Source: a virus. Taken from it: 54,237 nt of DNA. The stretch spans positions 1 to 54,237 of IMG/VR virus record IMGVR_UViG_3300046169_000074; one strand, given 5' to 3'. Below, piece by piece: positions 25,261 to 31,512 of this stretch. The translations under genes and the position numbers were made by a program. Position 1 is the stretch's first letter. Every line of letters begins with the position of its first letter. The notes below the pieces were generated by a model that did not search any database, was not told the origin of the DNA, and saw only the letters and a program-made list of their open reading frames with translations.

Positions 25261-25284
25261 TATAATATCTGTTGTACTTCGTTT
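25261..25284 (-). promoter_or_regulatory. Candidate phage promoter, copy 6
   Basis: AAACGA-N8-AGATATTATA followed by AACGTAACTAAAA, almost the same leader as copy 5; precedes paralogue 2 by about 38 nt. Confidence 0.65.
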
Positions 25285-25296
25285 TTAGTTTGTGAA

Positions 25297-25458
25297 TTAC
25301 TCGATTGCTTTTAATTTTTCTAAGAATAAGAACATACAAAACCCAGAACTGAAAGCTATTGCGTAGAAGATTGAATGCTCTGCCATGCCGAGCCATAGAG
25401 CTACGAGAGTTGAGAATAAGCAGAAGAAGAATGCAGCGTAAAGTAAGATAGTTTTCAT
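25297..25458 (-). CDS. Two-helix membrane protein, 53 aa
   Basis: MKTILLYAAFFFCLFSTLVA, then a second hydrophobic helix around IFYAIAFSSGFCMFLF and a short Lys/Glu tail. First gene of the minus-strand block, expressed from candidate promoter copy 7, so probably among the earliest products after infection. Confidence 0.65.
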   Translation of the reverse strand: MKTILLYAAFFFCLFSTLVALWLGMAEHSIFYAIAFSSGFCMFLFLEKLKAIE

Positions 25459-25481
25459 AAGTAGTTTATTTTTGTTACATA

Positions 25482-25505
25482 TATAATATCTAATTCGCTT
25501 CGTAG
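25482..25505 (-). promoter_or_regulatory. Candidate phage promoter, copy 7 (first promoter of the minus block)
   Basis: CTACGA-N8-AGATATTATA on the minus strand, 24 nt upstream of the ATG at 25458 counted from the end of the motif. Confidence 0.65.
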
Positions 25506-25521
25506 CGAGATCGTGAAAGTA

Positions 25522-25579
25522 GGGGTGGGTATAGAGATTGCGTTTTGGTATAGGGGTGGGGTGGCTTAAAGGTAGGGGG
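25522..25579 (+). repeat. G-run cluster in the divergent intergenic region
   Basis: Five G runs (GGGG, GGG, GGGG, GGGG, GGGGG) in 58 bases on the + strand, including two copies of AGGGGTGGG. Stands out sharply from the AT-rich surroundings; a G-quadruplex could form on this strand. It lies in the switch between the minus and plus transcription blocks. The rest of 25506-25736 is non-coding, with an AGGGTACCCT palindrome at 25617-25626. Confidence 0.5.
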
Positions 25580-25635
25580 CTACACTTTAATTATATATAT
25601 ACAACATCCCTAAAAAAGGGTACCCTATAAAAAGT

Positions 25636-25679
25636 ATGACATTAGCCTAATTAAGTATAGAGTAACAGGCTAGTGTCAC
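25636..25679. repeat. Palindromic element, copy B
   Basis: ATGACATTAGCC, 20 bases, GGCTAGTGTCAC: 11 consecutive pairs with one G-T wobble, the strongest of the three copies. Located about 60 nt before the first gene of the plus-strand block, so it could be an operator or leader hairpin for late transcription. Confidence 0.65.
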
Positions 25680-25736
25680 ACTGTAAATAATTAGGTGATA
25701 CGTGTAACTATACTACTGAACATTAAAATACATGTT

Positions 25737-25886
25737 ATGCCTTTTGGAAAAAGTAAAAGTAATTATAAAAAGATGATGCGTAAAGAGAAGCGAGCACATA
25801 ATAAAGCTGCACGCCAAACATTTCGTGAAGATCATCCAGGGGCTTTAAAAAGATTATTCGGAGCTTACAAAATAAAAAATAAATAA
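25737..25886 (+). CDS. Small very basic protein, 49 aa
   Basis: MPFGKSKSNYKKMMRKEKRA start; K/R-rich throughout. First gene of the late block. The ATG at 25737 is preferred over an upstream in-frame start because the basic protein begins there. Likely a packaged DNA-binding or structural peptide; not recognised. Confidence 0.65.
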   Translation: MPFGKSKSNYKKMMRKEKRAHNKAARQTFREDHPGALKRLFGAYKIKNK

Positions 25887-25887
25887 A

Positions 25888-26667
25888 ATGGCTAAATACG
25901 CTTTAATAAGATCTAAGGATGAAATGACTGGCATTAAGAATGCTAATCACGATTTCTCTACAAACGACACAACTGGTTGGGCTGTAGGTAATGATAGTGC
26001 CGTAACTATTAGTGTGAGTGATAACAAACTTACAGTTATGGATGCTACCTCAGGTACCGCTAGTGGTTTGGGTTTCCAAAGTACTAGTTCAAATATACTA
26101 CCTCATAATTATATGTTTGAGTTATCTTACAAAATAACTGAAGTCATAGGTGAAATAACTTCTGTAACAGTATCTCAGGGTAGTGCGGGAGCATTAACCA
26201 TACCGACTACTGCTGGTGAGCATACTATTAGAGGTCGTTACCAAGCCGCTGCCCAAGGTGATGTGGGTGAATTAAAGTTCTATATCAACAGTGCTGTAGC
26301 TAATAGCGGTTTGACTTTTGAATACATATCAGTAAAGGTTATAAATTTCCTTAGTACTGGTACTCACTTGCTACCTACTGAGGGTATTATAACTGGTGTA
26401 GAGGATGACTCAATGATAACAACTGAAAACACTAACGAAATAGGTTCCGCAACCTCCTCCTTGTTGACTAATACTGGTGGTAGTGTGCTTAAAATGGCAA
26501 CACCAGGTTTTACTGAAACTATTGAGGTTTTCCACGAACCTGACTCAAGTAGAAAAGCTACAAACTCTATAATAAAAGCCCTAGCCAAAGCTAGTGAGGC
26601 TAAAGGTTTGTTTTACGATATAACAGACGAAATTAGTACAAATATAAGATACATTGAAATAGCATAA
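25888..26667 (+). CDS. Structural protein with carbohydrate-binding-like N-terminal module, 259 aa
   Basis: Residues about 18-150 read like a CBM4/9-type beta-sandwich: the opening N-H-D-F-S...T-G-W motif, alternating beta strands and a late FEYISVKVIN strand. The C-terminal ~100 residues differ and end in a small helical/beta unit. A similar N-H-D-F-S...G-W opening recurs in the muzzle gene near 42835. Probable head decoration or attachment protein; placement in the virion is inferred from the operon. Confidence 0.65.
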   Translation: MAKYALIRSKDEMTGIKNANHDFSTNDTTGWAVGNDSAVTISVSDNKLTVMDATSGTASGLGFQSTSSNILPHNYMFELSYKITEVIGEITSVTVSQGSAGALTIPTTAGEHTIRGRYQAAAQGDVGELKFYINSAVANSGLTFEYISVKVINFLSTGTHLLPTEGIITGVEDDSMITTENTNEIGSATSSLLTNTGGSVLKMATPGFTETIEVFHEPDSSRKATNSIIKALAKASEAKGLFYDITDEISTNIRYIEIA

Positions 26668-26669
26668 TT

Positions 26670-26978
26670 ATGGTAAAATATATTGGAATAAAGAAAGCAG
26701 TAGGTGGTGAGCCTTATTACTTTTTAGCAGATGGTATAAAATTTGTAGAACAGGTTACTAGTTCACAAGTTAAAGCGCATTTTCACAGCGGGTCTTCAAC
26801 TAACGACACTATTACCATCACGGTAACTAATGGACCTACTGATTTTACAACGCTTAGAACATCATTTATATCAGAGCTTGCTAGAATAGGTAACTTAAAA
26901 GACGGTAATTTTCAGAATATGAACTTAACTTTTGGAGCTGGTGAAAGCTTCGCAGTTTCGGGTTTTGTCGTAAACTAA
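26670..26978 (+). CDS. Hypothetical virion protein, 102 aa
   Basis: Beta-rich, Ser/Thr-rich, no cysteine or membrane helix; starts two bases after the CBM-like gene. Probably a small structural partner. Family not recognised. Confidence 0.65.
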   Translation: MVKYIGIKKAVGGEPYYFLADGIKFVEQVTSSQVKAHFHSGSSTNDTITITVTNGPTDFTTLRTSFISELARIGNLKDGNFQNMNLTFGAGESFAVSGFVVN

Positions 26979-26979
26979 T

Positions 26980-27099
26980 ATGAAGAAGCGTAAGAAAAAG
27001 TCACCCTGCTGGTCAGGCTACGAGATGATAGGTATGAAGAAAAAAGGTTCTAGAAAAGTACCTAACTGCGTACCTAAGAAGAAAGGTAAAAAGAAATAA
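26980..27099 (+). CDS. Small Lys-rich Cys protein, 39 aa
   Basis: K-rich with KKKSPCWSGYEMIGMKKKGS and PNCVPKK. I know the motif C-W-x-G-Y-E-M-x-G-M-K from phage genomes of Bacteroidota and marine viruses; its role is unknown, and a structural peptide is likely. Starts just after the preceding stop. Confidence 0.65.
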   Translation: MKKRKKKSPCWSGYEMIGMKKKGSRKVPNCVPKKKGKKK

Positions 27100-27119
27100 T
27101 AATAAGTAAATATATAGAC

Positions 27120-27191
27120 ATGCCTTATAAGAAAAAAGGATCGACTAAAAAGAAGTCAAAAGGAAAATGCTGCAGTAAGTGCGGTAAGTAA
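27120..27191 (+). CDS. Lys/Cys micro-protein, 23 aa
   Basis: MPYKKKGSTKKKSKGK and a CCxxC end, which could bind a metal. Same style as the preceding gene; supported by position in the late operon. Confidence 0.5.
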   Translation: MPYKKKGSTKKKSKGKCCSKCGK

Positions 27192-27218
27192 CAATCAATT
27201 AACCAAAACCAAATTAAA

Positions 27219-27512
27219 ATGACCTATTATTACTACAAAACCAGTACCATTAATACTGGACAACCGAAAATTACGGACGAGAAAATAGCTGAGTGGAAGC
27301 ATTTAGCTGATAAAAGCAACTGGAGAATAACTCAGCTACCAAATGGGTACTACCAAACAGAAGTTAACTCACCAACTGACGAAAAAGTCTGGGTTGACAT
27401 TACAAGGAGAGAAACACTCGATGGGGCTGAGGCTGCTATCGATGGCAGTATCGAACATTATGGTAAAAAACTGGAATTCGTTGCTGGACCAAAAGTAGTT
27501 AAGACGTTTTAA
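27219..27512 (+). CDS. Hypothetical protein, 97 aa
   Basis: Tyr-rich start (MTYYYYKTS), Trp-containing middle and an acidic helix (DGAEAAIDGSIEHYGKK). Sits between the basic peptides and groEL. No recognised domain. Confidence 0.65.
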   Translation: MTYYYYKTSTINTGQPKITDEKIAEWKHLADKSNWRITQLPNGYYQTEVNSPTDEKVWVDITRRETLDGAEAAIDGSIEHYGKKLEFVAGPKVVKTF

Positions 27513-27553
27513 CAAGCGCATCAATATAATTTAATTTAATAAAATACCACATT

Positions 27554-29119
27554 ATGGAATACAACTTACCAAGCGAATTGGTTAAGAACTTAGACTTCGG
27601 TGATAAGGCTAAAAATAAAGTAGTCACAGGAGTTCAAAAACTTGCGAAAGCCGTAAAGTCCACGTTAGGAGCATCAGGGAAATGTGTCGTTTATGAAGAT
27701 GGACGCGGTAAACCGGTGATCACAAAAGACGGTGTAACCGTTGCGGAAAGCGTAGTCTTATACGATCCGGTTGAAAACATGGGTGCTACACTAATTAAGG
27801 AAGCGGCTCGCAATACAGTGAAAGAGGCTGGTGACGGTACAACTACCGCTACAGTACTAGCTGAAGCACTTATACAATCTATTGACTCTGCCGTCGCTGC
27901 AGGGTTATCTATCAGACAAATTAAAGATGAAGTTAACACATGTTTAGAAGAAGTTCTAAATACTCTAACTGACTCAGCTGTTGAAGTTGAAGGTGACATG
28001 CTCCAATCTGTTGCTGCTATTTCTTGTAACAACGATAAAAAGCTAGGTGGTATAATCGCTGAAGCTTACGAGACTGTTGGTAAGAACGGTGTAGTACTAA
28101 TGGAGGAGAGTGAATCTGAAGACACTTATGTAGAAGTAGTTGATGGTGCTCAGTTTGATTCTGGTATTACATCACCGCATTTTATAACTAATACTGATAA
28201 ACACACAGCGGAGTTAGACAACCCTTATGTACTAACTGTTATGTCTGAAATACCTAATATTAGAAAGATTCAAGGTGTTTTAGAGTACGTTATTAAAGCC
28301 AACCGAGCTTTACTTATTGTAGCACCCGTTGCTCAGCAGGTAAAATCGGCGCTTCTTATGAATAAGGTGAAAGGTAATATAAAAGTTAACATCGTTGACC
28401 CACCTGGATTTGGACCTACACGTAAAGATGCTTTAGAGGATATTGCTATACTAACTGGTTCTACTATCATCAATGAGGAGCTTGGCGATGATTTAGATTT
28501 AATAACACCAGATAGCTTAGGTGAAGCTGAATTTTCGGTTACCAACGATAAAAACACTGTTATAACTCTAGAAGGAATGACTCAAGAGCTTGAGGATCGT
28601 ATAGATGAACTAAACTATAAGATAACTGAAGAGCAAAATGGGTTTATCAAAGGTAAGCTTGAGCAAAGGCTAGCCACTCTTTCTGGTAGCGTTGGTATAG
28701 TTAAAGTTGGCGCTAACTCCAAAGTTGAGTTAAAAGAAAAGAAAGATAGAGTTGAAGATGCTATATACGCAACTAAAGCTGCTTTACAAGAAGGTATTGT
28801 ACCAGGTGGTGGAGTAGCACTATTAAACGTTTCTCAAAAAATTTTTTCCACCCAAGGTGGACAAGTTCTTTTATCAGCTCTAAGAGCTCCTTTTGAAACC
28901 ATATTGGATAACGCAGGGTTTGAACTTAAAGCTGATCCACAGGGAGCTGGAGTAGGTTTAGATGTAGTAACAGGGGAACAGGTTGATATGATTAACGCTG
29001 GAATTATAGATCCTGTACTAGTTACTAAGACGGCATTGAAAAACGCCACTAGCGTAGCGCTAACCGTAATGTCCGCTGATTGTGTAATTTCAAACGTCAG
29101 AGCAAATGAAAGCAATTAA
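27554..29119 (+). CDS. groEL: GroEL-type chaperonin (Cpn60)
   Basis: 521 aa, versus about 545 in bacteria. ATP-site motifs are intact: ITKDG at 56-60, GDGTTTAT at 93-100, and RVEDAIYATKAALQEG with the catalytic Asp near 400, followed by PGGGVAL. The apical domain is divergent. The Gly-Gly-Met C-terminal tail is absent; the protein ends in a short polar segment. It should fold phage proteins, most likely the capsid protein encoded downstream. The stop overlaps the co-chaperonin start. Acquired bacterial gene in origin; divergence argues against recent transfer. Confidence 0.97.
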   Translation: MEYNLPSELVKNLDFGDKAKNKVVTGVQKLAKAVKSTLGASGKCVVYEDGRGKPVITKDGVTVAESVVLYDPVENMGATLIKEAARNTVKEAGDGTTTATVLAEALIQSIDSAVAAGLSIRQIKDEVNTCLEEVLNTLTDSAVEVEGDMLQSVAAISCNNDKKLGGIIAEAYETVGKNGVVLMEESESEDTYVEVVDGAQFDSGITSPHFITNTDKHTAELDNPYVLTVMSEIPNIRKIQGVLEYVIKANRALLIVAPVAQQVKSALLMNKVKGNIKVNIVDPPGFGPTRKDALEDIAILTGSTIINEELGDDLDLITPDSLGEAEFSVTNDKNTVITLEGMTQELEDRIDELNYKITEEQNGFIKGKLEQRLATLSGSVGIVKVGANSKVELKEKKDRVEDAIYATKAALQEGIVPGGGVALLNVSQKIFSTQGGQVLLSALRAPFETILDNAGFELKADPQGAGVGLDVVTGEQVDMINAGIIDPVLVTKTALKNATSVALTVMSADCVISNVRANESN

Positions 29120-29363
29120 CGATTACGTAGTAGTTGATCAGATTAAAGAAGGTCCTAAGAAAGTCGGTGGGTTACTGCTCACTGACACTACAGACTCTGA
29201 CAACAGATACAAGAAAGCTAAAGTAGTTTCAGTAGGGAACTTAGCGGACATAATTAAGGAAGGTAGTATGGTAATGTACGATAAGCACGCCGGCCACGAT
29301 ATTACATATGAAGATTCTCTATATAGAGTTATAAAACTTAGAGATATAGTATTAGTAGAGTGA
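29106..29363 (+). CDS. groES: GroES-type co-chaperonin
   Basis: 85 aa. Starts inside the groEL 3' end (14-base overlap). The mobile-loop hydrophobic tripeptide is present (GGLLLTD, like G-G-I-V-L in E. coli), and the beta-barrel pattern ends D-I-V-L-V-E. The order groEL-groES is reversed relative to most bacteria. Pairing with a phage GroEL suggests a self-sufficient folding chamber. Confidence 0.95.
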   Translation: MKAINDYVVVDQIKEGPKKVGGLLLTDTTDSDNRYKKAKVVSVGNLADIIKEGSMVMYDKHAGHDITYEDSLYRVIKLRDIVLVE

Positions 29364-29794
29364 GAGTAGAGGATATTAAAGATGCTCAACTGTTTAAATA
29401 TTATAGGTTAGTTAGAAAGTGGGCTTGTAAGCAGAACGGTATAACCGACGCTGAGCTAGAGTTACTTATATATCTCAACTGCTTAGAGAGGTTTACTAGA
29501 GATGAGTTCATAAACGGAACTTACATATACTCATGGGATAAAACGAGGTGGGATAGATTACGTAAAGAAGGTTGGATAGATGTGTGGAGACATAGAAATA
29601 GAACCACAATAAAGTATTCTATATTTAAAACATCGTTTAAATGCAACCTATTAATAAACAAGATATATAAAATACTGCTGGGTGAGGAGGATATACCTAT
29701 GAAATCTAGTAACGTGTTTTACAAAAATAAAAGTTATACAGATAAGGTCATGAATAAATCTATTGATGACATGATTAAAGATTCAGAAAGATAA
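29360..29794 (+). CDS. Winged-helix DNA-binding protein, 144 aa
   Basis: GTG start overlapping the groES stop. Pattern: helix, AELELLIYLNCLERFTRDEF, then WDKTRWDRLRKEGWIDVWRH and a basic wing (RNRTTIKYSI), a MarR-like winged-helix layout. Possibly a late-gene regulator or a small structural DNA binder. Family assigned by pattern only. Confidence 0.65.
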   Translation: MRVEDIKDAQLFKYYRLVRKWACKQNGITDAELELLIYLNCLERFTRDEFINGTYIYSWDKTRWDRLRKEGWIDVWRHRNRTTIKYSIFKTSFKCNLLINKIYKILLGEEDIPMKSSNVFYKNKSYTDKVMNKSIDDMIKDSER

Positions 29795-29797
29795 GAT

Positions 29798-30208
29798 ATG
29801 ATTGGAAATTTATTAGGAGGTTTATTTGGAAAAATAGTAGACAATGCAGATGAAATCCTCGACAAGGTTATTACTACAGATAAAGAACGTGATGAAGCTA
29901 AGCTCAAGCTTAAGCAAATTCTACTCGAAGCTGAGCGTGAAGCGTTTAACAAAGAAGTCGAGGACAGAAAGGATGCTAGAGATTTGTATAAGGACGACGC
30001 TATTATTCAGAAGGTATTAGCTACATTATTTACAGTAGCTTACTTCGGTTTGACATACACTATGTTTAAGTATTTCGTTTTAAACACTTTAGAGCTTAGT
30101 GATTACGAGATTGGTTTTATTAGTACTGTATTCGGTGCTATGAGTGCTAAAGTAAATACTATCGTAGACTTCTTCTTCGGTGGTTCATCAAAGAAAAATA
30201 AAGATTAA
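29798..30208 (+). CDS. Phage holin (3TM type)
   Basis: 136 aa. An amphipathic N-terminus with GLFGKIV, a charged helical stretch ending in DRKDARDLY, then two hydrophobic helices (LATLFTVAYFGLTYTMF and GFISTVFGAMSAKVNTI) and a Lys-rich end. This is the layout of the 3TM phage holin family. It would open the inner membrane for the M15 endolysin. Confidence 0.75.
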   Translation: MIGNLLGGLFGKIVDNADEILDKVITTDKERDEAKLKLKQILLEAEREAFNKEVEDRKDARDLYKDDAIIQKVLATLFTVAYFGLTYTMFKYFVLNTLELSDYEIGFISTVFGAMSAKVNTIVDFFFGGSSKKNKD

Positions 30209-30218
30209 ATTAAAAACA

Positions 30219-30491
30219 ATGGCTAAAAAAGAAAAAATGGTTGATTTAAAACCACAGGTAGAAAAAATTACAGAAGAAGAGTTGAACGAGCTTAGAGGTG
30301 TTGTGAATAATATAAACACACTGCAGTTTGAGATAGGTAAAATAGAAGCTCAAAAACACCAATATCTACACAACCTCGCGAACGCTGGTGATGCGGTAAC
30401 AGCTCTTCAAAGTAAAATGGAAGAGAAGTACGGTACTTTTGATATTGACCTATCTGATGGTTCTCTAAAGAAGAAAGAGGATGACAAATAG
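30219..30491 (+). CDS. Coiled-coil hypothetical protein, 90 aa
   Basis: E/K/N-rich heptad region (EELNELRGVVNNINTLQFEI) and a short C-terminal acidic/basic end. The ATG at 30219 is preferred; the upstream start lies inside the holin gene. Common small protein upstream of terminase genes in related phages; role unknown. Confidence 0.7.
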   Translation: MAKKEKMVDLKPQVEKITEEELNELRGVVNNINTLQFEIGKIEAQKHQYLHNLANAGDAVTALQSKMEEKYGTFDIDLSDGSLKKKEDDK

Positions 30492-30705
30492 TGTTATAAG
30501 AAAAATAACTATTGGTAAGGATTATAAAAACGATTCTATGCACTACGCTATAGGTCAAGGTGTTTATGGTGGTCATACGATATGTCATATATTAGAAGAC
30601 GAGTATAAGTACTCGATATACATATCTAAAGGTGATATAGTTATACCTTGGAAAGACTTTAATAAAAACATGGCTGTGTCTGTAGAATATGACTTAGAGT
30701 ACTAA
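30481..30705 (+). CDS. Hypothetical protein, 74 aa
   Basis: Beta-rich, with YAIGQGVYGGHTICHI and an acidic end. Overlaps both neighbours by a few bases (stop and next start form TAATG). No family recognised. Confidence 0.65.
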   Translation: MTNSVIRKITIGKDYKNDSMHYAIGQGVYGGHTICHILEDEYKYSIYISKGDIVIPWKDFNKNMAVSVEYDLEY

Positions 30706-31286
30706 TGAAACCTATTGTAGACTTTATAATAAAACCTTTAGGCGAGAGGTATAGTAATTCAAAAAAGGTTGGTGATAAAGAACTTATACTAAATACGGAG
30801 GTATTTAACCATCAATTTGTAAATAGGATAGCTGTAATAGAATCCTCACCATTACACAATCCATTAGGCTTAATGGAAGGTGATAAAATCATAGTTCATC
30901 ACAATGTTTTTAGGAGATGGCATAACGTTAAAGGTTTAGAGAAAAATAGTAGAAGCTTTCTAAGCGAAGACCAATACGTAGTACAACAAGATCAAATATA
31001 TATGTATAACAGGGATGGTGAATGGTCTTGCCTCCCTGGATATACTTTCGTGAAGCCTTTAGTGTCTAAGGATGAATTATCTGTAGACAAAGAAGTTCCG
31101 CTCATGGGTGTAGTTAAGTACTCAGATGGTTCTTTTCTGCCTACACAACTTGTAGGATTTTCACCTGGTGATGAATTTGAGTTTGTTGTAGATGGCGAGA
31201 GGCTCTATAGAGTTATAAACAAGTATATTAATATTGAATATGAATATAAAGGAGACGAAGAAGAGTATAATCCAAGCTGGGCATAA
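30705..31286 (+). CDS. Hypothetical protein, 193 aa, beta-barrel-like
   Basis: Repeated short beta strands around G-D-K-I-I-V-H-H and F-V-K-P-L, then a second similar half. The pattern faintly recalls GroES-type barrels; too weak to assign. Located between packaging genes. No catalytic motif seen. Confidence 0.65.
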   Translation: MKPIVDFIIKPLGERYSNSKKVGDKELILNTEVFNHQFVNRIAVIESSPLHNPLGLMEGDKIIVHHNVFRRWHNVKGLEKNSRSFLSEDQYVVQQDQIYMYNRDGEWSCLPGYTFVKPLVSKDELSVDKEVPLMGVVKYSDGSFLPTQLVGFSPGDEFEFVVDGERLYRVINKYINIEYEYKGDEEEYNPSWA

Positions 31287-31512
31287 AGCTGTTGAGGAGC
31301 TTATCAAAGTTGCTAAAGAAGCTATTGTAGATTCTGACGATGATATATCTGCTGATAGATTGAAGAATGCCGCTGCTACTAAAAAGTTAGCTATATTCGA
31401 TGCTTTTGAAATACTCAATAGAATACAAGAGGAGGAAGATTTATTAACAGGTAAAGAGTCTTCAGAGGCTAAATCAAGCTTCAAAGGTTTTGCGGAAGGG
31501 AGGTCTAAGTAA
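31240..31512 (+). CDS. Candidate small terminase subunit, 90 aa
   Basis: All-helical (SIIQAGHKAVEELIKVAK, ADRLKNAAATKKLAIFDAF) and directly upstream of TerL with a TAATG overlap. The ATG at 31240 is preferred to a TTG at 31234. Position and helical DNA-binding look support TerS; no motif proves it. Confidence 0.55.
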   Translation: MNIKETKKSIIQAGHKAVEELIKVAKEAIVDSDDDISADRLKNAAATKKLAIFDAFEILNRIQEEEDLLTGKESSEAKSSFKGFAEGRSK

